Of a stretch of 64,000 nt of DNA, positions 24,456 to 32,777 are shown piece after piece. Position numbers and translations under genes: made by a program. A model generated the notes under the pieces. The model was not told the DNA's origin and searched no databases. It worked only from the letters and a program-made list of their open reading frames with translations. This DNA is from Poindextera sp035604135. Its GTDB lineage: Bacteria; Pseudomonadota; Alphaproteobacteria; Caulobacterales; Caulobacteraceae. Each line of letters opens with the position of its first letter. The stretch's first letter is position 1. The DNA lies in contig DATNJB010000056.1 of the NCBI GenBank assembly GCA_035604135.1, forward strand, positions 1 to 64,000, read 5' to 3'.

Positions 24456-24639
24456 GGGCGGCTGGCTCCTCCGTTGCGGCGCGACGGCAATCGCACATGT
24501 ACACGGTCGAAAACTGACTTTCGTCAGGGCTGATTTGCCGAAAATCGGATAGTGCCAGAGACGCGCCGAACCGGCTTTGATTTACCCCAAGACTGTCAGC
24601 CGGCGCGGCGACGCGGAAATCCTCTGCCGGGGCGGCAAA

Positions 24640-24804
24640 ATGGCGGCATCTTTGGACGAGTGGGTGTGCCGGGAGAACCTGAAGCGACTCCGCAGCCAAC
24701 TTCAGGAAGCGCAGGACCGATCCGAGCGTAGCTTGCTGATCGAACTGATCGCCCACGAGCGAGGCAAACTTGATCGGCTCGCCCGCACGAACAAGCCTCG
24801 TTAG
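24640..24804 (+). CDS. Small hypothetical protein
   Basis: A 54-residue hydrophilic protein starting at ATG 24640. It is largely helical with a Leu/Arg/Glu pattern (ENLKRLRSQLQEAQDRSERS, LLIELIAHERGKLDRLAR). Small proteins of this kind, with RLRSQL and LLAEE/LIAHE-like helices, are common in alphaproteobacteria. I infer a real gene from that resemblance. No function is known. Confidence 0.55.
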   Translation: MAASLDEWVCRENLKRLRSQLQEAQDRSERSLLIELIAHERGKLDRLARTNKPR

Positions 24805-24819
24805 CGGGGTCGCTCGCTG

Positions 24820-25065
24820 ATGCACAGCGAAGAGCGAGTGAACGCGACACACGCGATCAACGTGGCGCCGACAGACAATGGTTGGCGGTGGGAGCTGATT
24901 GACGCCGATGGGGCCATAACCGCCAATGGGGTCACCGCTCGCCAGGAAGAAGCGCTGAAATCGGCGCGGCGGGCGGCGCGTGTCCTTTCGATATCGGCGT
25001 CGGGCAAGTCCCGGAAAGGTGGTCCGTCGTCTCGCCGCGCCACTGCGGGCCGAAGCGCAGCATGA
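24820..25065 (+). CDS. Small hypothetical protein
   Basis: An 81-residue protein with a short beta-strand core (GWRWELIDADGAITANGVTA), followed by a helix (RQEEALKSARRAARVLSISA) and a basic Ser/Gly/Arg tail. The core resembles small alphaproteobacterial proteins with a WRW-L-D-DG pattern. It lies 15 bases after the preceding small gene, so the two may be co-transcribed. The function is unknown. Confidence 0.5.
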   Translation: MHSEERVNATHAINVAPTDNGWRWELIDADGAITANGVTARQEEALKSARRAARVLSISASGKSRKGGPSSRRATAGRSAA

Positions 25066-25137
25066 TTGAAGTCGTCCATCTGGTGCAGGCCGGTTCGCGA
25101 GTGACAAGTGCGCCCAGCGGGGGCGCGATCTATTGGG

Positions 25138-25884
25138 TTAGTAGAAGATCCCCGGGATCACCTCGACGACCCGGCCGTTGTTGACGTCGACCAGAAGCGC
25201 GTCTGGGCCATTGCGGATCCACTCGTAGCCGTACGGAGGCACCGGCAGGCCGTAGTACCAGTAGTCGTTGATCCACCAACTCGACCCGAGCCATGCGAAG
25301 GGCAGGATCTGTCCGTAGTACCAGGGCCGGTAGTACCAGCCCTGAGGTCCGCGCCAGGAGCCTCCGCGCCAATGGTAACGCACGCCCATGTTGAAGGTGT
25401 GCGGGAAGTACTGTGGGCTGTACTGCGGCCGCTGGCCGCCAGGATGGTAGCCCGGCGCGCCAAAGCGGGGATTGAAATTCTGCGGCCCGACGTTGGGCTG
25501 GCCAGTGAAGCCCTGGGTTGTTCTCTGCGTCTGGACCGTGGGTGTCTGGGGTTGGACGTAGTGCTGCTGCACCTGCGTCTGGAAGTTAGGCGTCTGGGGC
25601 TGGACAGGATGCTGCTGAACCTGCCGGGTCTGGAAGGTTGGCGTTCCGGCGCCGGCGGGCTGGCCGCTTGGGCGACCTTTGGCGCTCGGTGCGCCCTGGA
25701 ACGCGGCGGCCGCACCCTGCCCGGCGTGCCCATTGTTTGAGGCGGCGGGACCACCCTTGGCGTGTTGCTGTGACGACTGCCCCTGCCAGTTGTTCTGTTG
25801 TTGATCGGACGGAGCAGCCCAGCCGACGGTGACCCAACCCAGAAAGACCGCCGACGCGGCCGAAAGAAGGAAGAAGTGTTTCAT
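25138..25884 (-). CDS. RcnB-family protein with Gln-rich repeats
   Basis: A 248-residue exported protein. The signal peptide is MKHFFLLSAASAVFLGWVTV...AA. A low-complexity linker rich in Gln, Pro and Thr follows, with repeated QTPNFQTQVQQHYVQ-like units at about residues 80-125. The C-terminal RcnB domain (about residues 165-248) shows RYHWRGGSW, WYYRPWYYGQILP, WWINDYWYYGLPVPPYGYEW and a final VDVNNGRVVEVIPGIFY. RcnB acts in periplasmic nickel/cobalt homeostasis in E. coli. Here the metal link is by family only. The start at 25884 is preceded by an AAGAAGA stretch. Confidence 0.82.
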   Translation of the reverse strand: MKHFFLLSAASAVFLGWVTVGWAAPSDQQQNNWQGQSSQQHAKGGPAASNNGHAGQGAAAAFQGAPSAKGRPSGQPAGAGTPTFQTRQVQQHPVQPQTPNFQTQVQQHYVQPQTPTVQTQRTTQGFTGQPNVGPQNFNPRFGAPGYHPGGQRPQYSPQYFPHTFNMGVRYHWRGGSWRGPQGWYYRPWYYGQILPFAWLGSSWWINDYWYYGLPVPPYGYEWIRNGPDALLVDVNNGRVVEVIPGIFY

Positions 25885-26104
25885 TTCGAATCTTCTTCTT
25901 GAAGGGAATGAGCAATGAATGATGAACCGCCCGCGGCGGCCCGCCTTGATCCGCCTCAAACGGCGAGGGGTTGTACAATGCGCTGGCGTGACTGGCTGGA
26001 CCTCAGGGGCGATCCGACGCCGCGCTATCGTCCAGGTCCTCCTGGCACGCTCCGGGCGGAGATCGCGCCGGCGGAGGGCGCGCTGCTCAAACGGCCGCTC
26101 GCCG

Positions 26105-26257
26105 TCAGCGATGCGCGGCCGTGATGTAGGTGACAATCGCGAGGTTGGCGGCGATCACGATACCCGCGCTCGACGCCGTCAGCAGCCATCCCTGCCAGGT
26201 GATCGGCGTCCAACCCAGGCCGCTCTCGCGCGCGCGGAACCAGGGACGATCGGTCAT
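26105..26257 (-). CDS. Small single-helix membrane protein
   Basis: A 50-residue protein with one membrane helix. The soluble start MTDRPWFRARESGLGWTPIT is followed by WQGWLLTASSAGIVIAANLA, whose continuation spans the membrane, and a short HR end. Small proteins with a GWTPITWQGW motif occur in many alphaproteobacteria. The start at 26257 is the ATG where such proteins begin. No function is assigned. Confidence 0.65.
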   Translation of the reverse strand: MTDRPWFRARESGLGWTPITWQGWLLTASSAGIVIAANLAIVTYITAAHR

Positions 26258-26365
26258 GGTTGGCCCTTCCGCGGCCAGTCTGCGCGCCAACGGTTGTCAA
26301 ACGGTGTGAGCGACGCCGCAACGACGCTGGCGCCGCTTGCGCGCCGCCGCCCTAGGCCGCGGCGC

Positions 26366-26479
26366 CTACTTCTTCTTCTTCGCGGGCGACAGGTAGTCGC
26401 GCGCCGGCGGCGCCGGCTTGGCCTTCGCCGCTTTCGGCTTGCGAATCTCGCGATTGCTTCGCTTCTGACCCTTCGCCAT
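26366..26479 (-). CDS. Small basic KGQ-type conserved protein
   Basis: A 37-residue, lysine-rich protein beginning MAKGQKRSNREIRKPK and ending in AKKKK. It is too short for most gene callers. A family of short basic proteins with the MAKGQ-RSN-E-KKPK start is widespread in alphaproteobacteria, and this fits well. AGGAGCTT-like sequence lies upstream of the ATG. The function is unknown; its charge suggests nucleic-acid binding. Confidence 0.7.
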   Translation of the reverse strand: MAKGQKRSNREIRKPKAAKAKPAPPARDYLSPAKKKK

Positions 26480-26542
26480 CGGGAAGCTCCTTTCCGAGAG
26501 GTTGAATGTCCGGCGCCGCCGGGTGCGGCGCCTGTCCGCTGG

Positions 26543-26749
26543 CTAGTCCGCCTTGTGGCCCAGCAGCACCTGTATCATCGCATATCCGAACAGCGCCAAC
26601 AGGCCCGCGTAGACGACCACCATGAACTAGAAAAGCGCCGGCCACTTGTCGCGCCGCAGCGGCGTGTATTGGCAGATCACGCCGCGGGCGAAGCCGGACC
26701 ACAGCTGCCAGATCAGCACGCCGATCAGGGCGAGAACCAGGTGTTGCTG
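26543..26749 (-). pseudogene. Amber-interrupted small membrane protein remnant
   Basis: The frame directly after the stop of the next gene upstream (26750-26941) continues to encode hydrophobic, clearly protein-like sequence (QQHLVLALIGVLIWQLWSGF, then TPLRRDKWPALF). It meets an in-frame TAG at 26627-26629 and continues with FMVVVYAGLLALFGYAMIQV before a final TAG at 26543-26545. No good start codon or ribosome-binding site is present. Replacing the internal TAG by TGG would give a continuous two-helix protein, so a Trp-to-amber mutation is likely. It appears to be a decayed second membrane gene. Confidence 0.55.
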
Positions 26750-26941
26750 CTAGGTCCGCCCTTTGGCGGCGCTCGTGATCGCCATCAGGACCACCGCCAG
26801 CATGCCCCAGCAGGACAGCATGACGAGAAAGGCAGCCATGACCTGGTCCTGGACGGGCAGTCCGATCTTGCCGCAAACGCCATAGACGACGGCGCCCAGC
26901 GGCGCCTGGACGATCAAGCTCAGAAGCCAGCGACTGTTCAT
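26750..26941 (-). CDS. Small two-helix membrane protein
   Basis: A 63-residue membrane protein starting MNSRWLLSLIVQAPLGAVVY. A second hydrophobic helix follows (MAAFLVMLSCWGMLAVVLMA), and it ends in KGRT. The TAG stop is followed in the same frame by the amber-interrupted remnant, so the two may once have been adjacent genes or one longer gene. No family is recognised and the function is unknown. Confidence 0.55.
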   Translation of the reverse strand: MNSRWLLSLIVQAPLGAVVYGVCGKIGLPVQDQVMAAFLVMLSCWGMLAVVLMAITSAAKGRT

Positions 26942-27007
26942 CGTCTCCCCCTGCACGTCGCCTCCGCCAAGTTGAGCGCGGCGCAGCAGTCGAGTCGAGC
27001 GGCGCGC

Positions 27008-27556
27008 CTATAGCAATGTGGTCTCGGCGCTCCAGATGACCGTGGGCTCGACCGGTTCGCGCGGCTCTGGGACGGCGGCCGCATAGCCGAGGCAGATCGC
27101 CGAGACGGGCGTCAGGTCCGCCGGAATGCCGACCTCGGCCTTCGCCTCGGCCGTCCTCAGCCACAGCATCGGCGCGCCGACCCAGCATGCGCCCAATCCG
27201 CGCGCGTGCGCCGACAGGAGGATAAGTTGGCCCGCCCGGCAACAGTCCTCGACCGGACCGGAGATGATCACCACGACGGGCGCGTTCCAGAAGACCTTGA
27301 AGTCCTCCCGCTCCGTCCAAGCCCAACCGCCGCCGTCGGGTCTGTGATCGCGGGCGTACGCCTTGGCGCGCGCGCCAAGGCGTACGATGCGTTCGACGCC
27401 CTCCAACACCGTGAAGGTCCAGGGAACCTGTCCGGCGAACGGCGGCGGCGCTTGGGCCGCGTCAGAGATGACCGCCCCGATCAAGGCGCGGGGGAGGGGA
27501 TCTGGCCGATAGTCCCGTATGGAGCGCCGCGAACGGATGGCCTCGATCACATCCAT
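27008..27556 (-). CDS. Nitroreductase family protein
   Basis: A 182-residue FMN-dependent nitroreductase-fold protein. The N-terminal FMN-binding block is typical (MDVIEAIRSRRSIRDYRPDP), followed by ISDAAQAPPPFAGQVPWTF and a C-terminal GLGACWVGAP. Members reduce nitro compounds, enones or flavins with NAD(P)H. The start at 27556 is where the family begins; the longer open frame is an artefact. It is divergent from the TAXI-like gene. The natural substrate is unknown. Confidence 0.88.
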   Translation of the reverse strand: MDVIEAIRSRRSIRDYRPDPLPRALIGAVISDAAQAPPPFAGQVPWTFTVLEGVERIVRLGARAKAYARDHRPDGGGWAWTEREDFKVFWNAPVVVIISGPVEDCCRAGQLILLSAHARGLGACWVGAPMLWLRTAEAKAEVGIPADLTPVSAICLGYAAAVPEPREPVEPTVIWSAETTLL

Positions 27557-27692
27557 GGCCGCCTCCCGCCAACGCCGCCCGTTGACCTTCGCACCCCGGG
27601 GGAACGCCGGGCAAGCAGAGCAGTCGCCTATGTCCGCGTTCCGGCAATGCGCTATCGTCGGCCCAGCCGGCGCAAACCCAGTGGGGTGGAAA

Positions 27693-28784
27693 ATGGCTCG
27701 AGCCTTCAGGGACCTCATGGTCGTGTTCGCCTTCGCGCTCGCGGGCGCCGTGATCTGGCCGACGCATGGCTCCGCGGACACCACCGCCGTTCCGGCCCAG
27801 CTCCCGGGCATCGGCATCGCCGCGCACCGACCGGTGTTCGGCGGCGCCTGCAAGACCTGCCCGTGGGGCGTGGTGGCCGATGTGGTGAAAGCGGCCCTCG
27901 CGCCTTACGGTTACGACGTTCAGATCTGCTATCACTGCTTCATGGCCGACGCGCCGCGCATCGTCGGCGACGCGCGGATGCCGCCCCCATGGAACCCGCA
28001 CATGGGCGGAACCGTCATCCCCGACAGCTTCATCCCCGCGCCGCCAAACGGCCGGGTGGAGTTCGGGGCCACGGCCGATCAGTTCCTGATCGCCGCCTAT
28101 GACGGCACGGGGCCTTACGCTCGGGACGGCCCGAGACGGCAACTTCGCTTGATCGCCAACATCGCATCGCCCGTCTACATCATCGTGGCGGTCAGGCGCG
28201 GCTCGGGCATCACCGACCTGGCGCAGCTCAAAGACCATAAGGGACCGCTGAAGATCGTCGCCGATCCCGACGTCGCCGGCGTCATCTTTCCCTACTACGG
28301 CGTCTCAATGGACGGGCTGAAGGCCGCCGGCGCCACGTTCGCCTCCTCGCTCGTTCCGGCAGAGCGCGCGGACGCCGACGTGATCATCCACTACGGCAAT
28401 CTCGCCAACTCGCCGGAATTCAACATCTGGTACGACGCCAGCCAGCGCGAGGACCTGGCCTACCTGCAGCTGCCAGAGGCGCTGCTCGCCAAACTCTCCC
28501 ACGACCTCGGGCTCGAACGCCGCGACATTCCAACTGGGCTGCTTCGCGGCCAGGAGACGCCGATTCACGCGGTCGCGCGCTCGGGCACCGCCATCTATGG
28601 ACGCTCCGACATGCCGGCGAGCTTCGCCTATCTCGTCGCCAAGGCGCTCGACGAGCAACAGGACCTGTTCCAGTGGACGGTCGGAAACTACTCGTACAAC
28701 CGCTACCGCGTCGCCAGGGTCGGCGACGTCCCGCTGCACCCGGGTGCAGCCCGCTACTATCGTGAGCGGGGCTATCTGCCGTAA
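27693..28784 (+). CDS. TAXI-like periplasmic solute-binding protein
   Basis: A 363-residue exported protein with a signal peptide (about residues 1-28, ending ...THGSADT). The mature part has a periplasmic-binding fold: GGACKTCPWGVVADVVKAAL, ASPVYIIVAVRRGSGITDLA, KIVADPDVAGVIFPYYGVS. The last segments match the TAXI (TRAP-associated extracytoplasmic immunogenic) style of substrate-binding proteins. The CKTCPWG and ICYHCF cysteines near the N-terminus are unusual and may bind a metal or form disulfides. No TRAP permease gene is nearby, so the protein may act alone. Confidence 0.68.
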   Translation: MARAFRDLMVVFAFALAGAVIWPTHGSADTTAVPAQLPGIGIAAHRPVFGGACKTCPWGVVADVVKAALAPYGYDVQICYHCFMADAPRIVGDARMPPPWNPHMGGTVIPDSFIPAPPNGRVEFGATADQFLIAAYDGTGPYARDGPRRQLRLIANIASPVYIIVAVRRGSGITDLAQLKDHKGPLKIVADPDVAGVIFPYYGVSMDGLKAAGATFASSLVPAERADADVIIHYGNLANSPEFNIWYDASQREDLAYLQLPEALLAKLSHDLGLERRDIPTGLLRGQETPIHAVARSGTAIYGRSDMPASFAYLVAKALDEQQDLFQWTVGNYSYNRYRVARVGDVPLHPGAARYYRERGYLP

Positions 28785-28852
28785 CCAAGCAGAGCCATAG
28801 GAGCCAACGACCGAAGGTCGGTTCTCAGCCAAAGGAGGAATCGGCGCCGCTC

Positions 28853-30073
28853 TCAGTGCGTCCAGGCGCCGCCGGCGTTGGTGCGGTAGGCGGCGTCGAT
28901 GAGGCTCTGGCCGCGATCGTTGAGCAGAATGCCGAGGCCCATGCGGTTCATCGTGTAACCGAAGCTCATCCGGCACTCCGGGTCGGCGATGCCGATCGAG
29001 CCGCCGGCGCCGACGTGGCCGAACGCCGCCTCCGACAGCACCACCGAGCACGACTCGGCGTTCTCCAGCCGCCGGTTGTCCATCGACTTCATGAAGCCGA
29101 GCGAGAAGCGGGTGGGGATCATCAAGGTCGCGTCCTCGTGCGTCGCCACCGACACTTGGCCCATGCGGACCAATGCGTCCGCGCCAACCAGGCGCACGCC
29201 GTTCAGCGTCCCGCCGTTGGCCAGCGGCGCATAGAGCCGGGCCAGACCGCGGCCGTTGGAGATGCCGGTCGCCGAGCCGATCTCGGCGGCGTGCGCGGCT
29301 CGGCTATTGACCCCGAAGCCGCCCTGGTTGGTCATGAACAGCGCCGTCGGCCCCTGCCGGTCGGCCCGCATGGCCCGGGCGATCCGCGTGTCGCGCGCGG
29401 CCATGTCGGTGGGGTAGGGGATCATCGGCGCCACTCGGGCTTCATGCTCCTCCGGCAACCCCATCCAGAAGTCGACGCTGAGCGGCCCCGTCACCTCATC
29501 GCGCAGGAAGACGCCCATGCGCTTGCCGGTCGAGCGGTGGACCATCTCGCCGACCGTCCAGGCGCTGGTGATGCCGTGGTAACCGTGGCGGGTTCCCGGC
29601 TTCCAGAACGGCGCCTCGCGCTCGAGCATGCCTGTCATGTAGTCGTAGTCGTAGAAGCCGCCCGGCTTCACGCGCTCGCGCAGCGCCGGCACGCCGACCG
29701 AATGGTCGAGCATCATCGACACCAGTGCGCTCTCCTTGCCCGCCTGGCCGAACGCCGGCCAGTAGCGGGTCACGGGCGCGTCGAACTCGAGCAGGCCCCG
29801 GTCCGCGGCCATGTGGGCGCACAGGGCGGATGCGCCTTTGGTCGACGAGAAGACGATCGAGATGGTGTCGCGCTCCCAGGGCTCGCCGCTGGCTGTCTTG
29901 CGGCCGCCCCACAGGTCCACGACGGTGCGGCCCTCGGCGGTCAGCGCGACGCTCGCGCCCACTTCGCCGCGCGTCTCGAAATTCTCCGCGAACGCGTCTG
30001 CGACGCCGCGGAAACGCGGGTCGCAGTGGCCCTCGATAACGCCCTGCGGCGTCGCGAACGAAACGATGTCCAC
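28853..30073 (-). CDS. Serine beta-lactamase-fold hydrolase (EstB-like)
   Basis: A 406-residue penicillin-binding-protein/beta-lactamase-fold enzyme. The nucleophile motif S-x-x-K reads SSTK (about residues 77-80), and a Tyr motif YHG occurs near residue 164 (TRHGYHGITS). A Gly-rich element (GAGGSIGIADPE) precedes the end. It has no signal peptide, so it is cytoplasmic and more likely an EstB-type esterase or lactonase than a resistance enzyme. It is the first of several minus-strand genes. The substrate is unknown. Confidence 0.85.
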   Translation of the reverse strand: MDIVSFATPQGVIEGHCDPRFRGVADAFAENFETRGEVGASVALTAEGRTVVDLWGGRKTASGEPWERDTISIVFSSTKGASALCAHMAADRGLLEFDAPVTRYWPAFGQAGKESALVSMMLDHSVGVPALRERVKPGGFYDYDYMTGMLEREAPFWKPGTRHGYHGITSAWTVGEMVHRSTGKRMGVFLRDEVTGPLSVDFWMGLPEEHEARVAPMIPYPTDMAARDTRIARAMRADRQGPTALFMTNQGGFGVNSRAAHAAEIGSATGISNGRGLARLYAPLANGGTLNGVRLVGADALVRMGQVSVATHEDATLMIPTRFSLGFMKSMDNRRLENAESCSVVLSEAAFGHVGAGGSIGIADPECRMSFGYTMNRMGLGILLNDRGQSLIDAAYRTNAGGAWTH

Positions 30074-30106
30074 ATCCGGTCCCCTAAGTCTTGGGCTTTG
30101 AGAACC

Positions 30107-30748
30107 CTATCCTGCACCGGCGGGCGTTATGGGGTCCACGGCGTCCAGGTGGGCCGTGTCGTTGACGCGCGGGACCCTGGGCTCGCCCTCGCCGACCTCG
30201 ATCTCGTTGATCGCGCAGGGCGACTGGGCGATGCGCCAATAGGCGGAAAGCGGCTGGTCAAGCACCTGCATCAGGATGGAGCGGTTGACGCTGTCGTGGC
30301 CGACCATGACCACGGTGTCGTCGGCGCGCTCCTCGATGACCGTGCGCAGGGCGTCGGCGGTCCTGGCGACGAGGTCCTGCAGGCTGTCGCCGCCCGGAAA
30401 GCGGACCGTCTCCGGCGCCGCGAACCAACGGGCGAACAGCTCCGGCTGTGCCGCTCGCACCTCGTCGTAGGTCTTCCACTGCCACGCCCCATAGTCGAGG
30501 TCGGTGAGCGAAGGCAGGGTCTCCACTTCGGCGCGGCCGGCCGCGGCGATGGCGCGCGCGGTCTCCAGGCAACGGCCCATGGGGCTCGTGTAGACCAGCG
30601 CGAACCGCCGGCCGGCCGCGAGCCGGGCCGCTGTCGCCGCCGCCTGCCCGCGGCCGAGCTCGCTCAGCGGAACCTCGGTGCGGCCCCTGAACCGCTCCGG
30701 GACGATGCCCTCGACGTGTCCGTGACGGATGAGAAGGATGCGGGTCAT
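30107..30748 (-). CDS. Histidine phosphatase family protein
   Basis: A 213-residue histidine phosphatase (phosphoglycerate mutase-like). The catalytic RHG motif is in ILLIRHGHVEG (about residues 4-14), the second arginine is in YTSPMGRCLETA, and the second histidine is in VVMVGHDSVNR (about residue 156). These features fit CobC/GpmB-type phosphatases; given the cobalamin genes nearby, a CobC-like role (alpha-ribazole phosphatase) is possible but unproved. The start at 30748 removes a non-conserved leader. The gene lies 13 bases after the PEMT-like gene. Confidence 0.88.
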   Translation of the reverse strand: MTRILLIRHGHVEGIVPERFRGRTEVPLSELGRGQAAATAARLAAGRRFALVYTSPMGRCLETARAIAAAGRAEVETLPSLTDLDYGAWQWKTYDEVRAAQPELFARWFAAPETVRFPGGDSLQDLVARTADALRTVIEERADDTVVMVGHDSVNRSILMQVLDQPLSAYWRIAQSPCAINEIEVGEGEPRVPRVNDTAHLDAVDPITPAGAG

Positions 30749-30761
30749 TCTGCGGCGGGAA

Positions 30762-31280
30762 CTAGAGAAAGGGCATGAGCATGCCGGTGCGACACGCATA
30801 GGCGTCGTATGCGTCTGCCCCGAGCTCGGCGCGCAGGAAGGACTCCTCCAGCCGCGCCTTGATCCAGTAGCCCAAGGTTATCAGGCCCAGGCCGACGAGG
30901 CCGGTGACCGTGCCCCGATCGACGGCCGTGGCGGAGGCCGCGACGAGGATGCCGGTATAGATCGGGTGGCGGACGAGGGCGTACGGGCCGGTGTCGACCA
31001 CGTGGTGCCCTTCCTTGCGAGTCACCGAACTCGACCACAGCCGCCCAAGATAGAACCGCGCCCACCAGCAGAAGCCGAACCCACCCGCGGTCAGCGCGAC
31101 CATCGCCCAGCTCAGCGCCGGCGGCGAAACCCAGAGCGGCGAAGCGGCGCCGAGGATGAACGGATCGAACAGCAGGAGCACGCCGCCGAAGACGGTCACG
31201 CGGTAGAGCGCCTGAGAGCCGGCCGCCGGCCTCGCTGCGGTCGGACCGCTCCACGCCGCCGCCACGAGCCAGGACATCAT
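30762..31280 (-). CDS. Isoprenylcysteine/phospholipid methyltransferase-like membrane protein
   Basis: A 172-residue integral membrane protein of the ICMT/phospholipid methyltransferase group. Several hydrophobic helices precede the conserved C-terminal region GPYALVRHPIYTGILVAASA, whose RHPxYxG motif binds SAM. YWIKARLEESFLRAELG follows, with the conserved E-E and Glu/Asp positions. It methylates an unknown lipid or protein thiol. The ATG at 31280 is the only start after an upstream stop, though a weak CTG is also possible. It ends just before the histidine phosphatase gene. Confidence 0.82.
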   Translation of the reverse strand: MMSWLVAAAWSGPTAARPAAGSQALYRVTVFGGVLLLFDPFILGAASPLWVSPPALSWAMVALTAGGFGFCWWARFYLGRLWSSSVTRKEGHHVVDTGPYALVRHPIYTGILVAASATAVDRGTVTGLVGLGLITLGYWIKARLEESFLRAELGADAYDAYACRTGMLMPFL

Positions 31281-31420
31281 CCAGAACCCCAGATCGCGCC
31301 GATCGCGTAGACCGGCCCCTCAAACCGGTCTGGCCCCAACCCCTTGCTCCTCGACCGCGAAACCCGCGGACGCCAGACTGCCTCGTTGCGGCCCCGGACG
31401 CCAGCCGCCGCCGCGGGCGG

Positions 31421-32272
31421 TCAGTGCGACAGGAAGAGGTGCAGGCCTTCCGCGTGCAGGAAGGTGCGGGTCGCGCCGCCGAAGATGGTCTCCGCCAGGC
31501 GCGCGTGGCCGAAGGCGCCGGCGACGAGGAGGGCGGCGTCAAGGCTATGACAAGCCTCGAGCAACGCCGGTCCGGGCTTGGCGCCGGTCACCTGGCGGAC
31601 GCTCGTCCCCGGCACGCCCTGCGCTTCGAGGTAGCGGGTGAGCCGGTCTGGGTCCGCCGCCGACCCGGCCGAGACGTGCAGCTCTCCCGCATACTGGAGG
31701 ATCGTGACGCTCGAGGCCTCCTTCAGCAGCGGCACGGAGGCGCGGACGGCGCGGCCGGCTTCGGGGCTTCCGTCCCAGGCGACCGCCGCCGGCGCCCCGG
31801 CCAAGCGCTCGCGAGCGCCCGCGATCAGCACGGGTGCGCGGCCGGCCATCAGCGCCTCGGCGAGCAGACCCGTCCAGGGTCCTTCCCCGCGCGCAGCGGA
31901 ATGGGCCATGACCACGAGGTCCGCGAGCGGCAACTCCCGCTCGAGAGCGAACCACGGGTCCTCCGCCGCCAGCGCCATCGCGATGTGCGCCGGCCCGCCG
32001 GCGTTCAGGCCGTAGCGCCGCGCGGCCTCGGCGACGGCCGCACCGACGTCGTCGATCAGGCGCTGACGGCTGTCGGCCAGCCCAGCCCACGCCTGTCGCG
32101 CGTAGCGCGCGCCCGCTACGGACATCGACGCCATTGCGGTCGCCAGCTGCGGGATCGCGACCACGACGGTGGCGGACGCCTGATGCCGCTTGGCAAGGCC
32201 GCAAGCGACGGACAGGGCCGCGGAGTCGTCGTCCGTGGCGGCGGTTGCGACAACGATCGAAACATAGCCCAT
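31421..32272 (-). CDS. Universal stress protein family (double-domain)
   Basis: A 283-residue protein with two UspA-like Rossmann domains. The first begins GYVSIVVATAATDDDSAALS and contains ADLVVMAHSA. The second contains AAVAWDGSPEAGRAVRAS and ends with LLVAGAFGHARLAETIFGGA, followed by TRTFLH. The G-x-x-G-H/S nucleotide-binding motif is present in the second half. Tandem Usp proteins respond to starvation and redox stress. The start at 32272 matches the family start. It lies 97 bases downstream of the VOC gene on the same strand. Confidence 0.88.
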   Translation of the reverse strand: MGYVSIVVATAATDDDSAALSVACGLAKRHQASATVVVAIPQLATAMASMSVAGARYARQAWAGLADSRQRLIDDVGAAVAEAARRYGLNAGGPAHIAMALAAEDPWFALERELPLADLVVMAHSAARGEGPWTGLLAEALMAGRAPVLIAGARERLAGAPAAVAWDGSPEAGRAVRASVPLLKEASSVTILQYAGELHVSAGSAADPDRLTRYLEAQGVPGTSVRQVTGAKPGPALLEACHSLDAALLVAGAFGHARLAETIFGGATRTFLHAEGLHLFLSH

Positions 32273-32369
32273 GGCGGAATCTCCTTCAGTGTCAGCATGA
32301 AGGACCGCTTGTGGTCCGCGCGCGTTGATCAGGATCAAGCGCAGCCCCCGCCCTCGGCCGACCGCACAA

Positions 32370-32774
32370 TCAGAGCGAGGGCGGTGGGTGCTTGGCTTCC
32401 AGCTTGTGGCCGTCCGGGTCGAGCACGAACGCGGCATAGTAGTCCGGGCCATATTGTGGCCTCAGGCCCGGCCCGCCCTCGTCGAGGCCGCCGAGGCGCA
32501 CGGCCGCGGCGTGAAAGGCGTCGACGGCCGCGCGGTTCGTCGCGGCGAACGCCAGGTGGAAGCCGGGACCGGGTGGCGGGCCGGCCTCCGGGTGCAGCAT
32601 TATGGCGAAGCGCTCGTCGGTCGATCCTGCAGCGCCGTACCCGGCGACCCGGTCGCTCGAGAACAGGCGCACGTAGCCCAGCGCGCCCAATACCGCGTCG
32701 TAGAACCGCTGGCTGCGTTCCAGGTCTGACACGCCGAACGAGATATGCCCGAGCACGGTGGCCCTCCGCGACAA
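32370..32774 (-). CDS. VOC family (glyoxalase-like) protein
   Basis: A 134-residue vicinal-oxygen-chelate protein. Metal and fold features are GHISFGVSDLERSQRFYDAV (His near residue 10), FHLAFAATNRAAVDAFHAAA, and YYAAFVLDPDGHKLEAKHP, whose glutamate is a usual metal ligand. Such proteins act on glyoxalase, extradiol or fosfomycin-type substrates. It begins three bases after the dienelactone hydrolase gene ends, so the two are in one operon. The real start may be a GTG a few codons in. Confidence 0.86.
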   Translation of the reverse strand: MSRRATVLGHISFGVSDLERSQRFYDAVLGALGYVRLFSSDRVAGYGAAGSTDERFAIMLHPEAGPPPGPGFHLAFAATNRAAVDAFHAAAVRLGGLDEGGPGLRPQYGPDYYAAFVLDPDGHKLEAKHPPPSL

Positions 32775-32777
32775 CCC

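Noticed and set aside
25916..26124. Small plus-strand open frame between the RcnB and membrane genes
   Set aside because: Low-complexity Pro/Ala/Arg peptide; its 3' end overlaps the better supported small membrane gene on the other strand.
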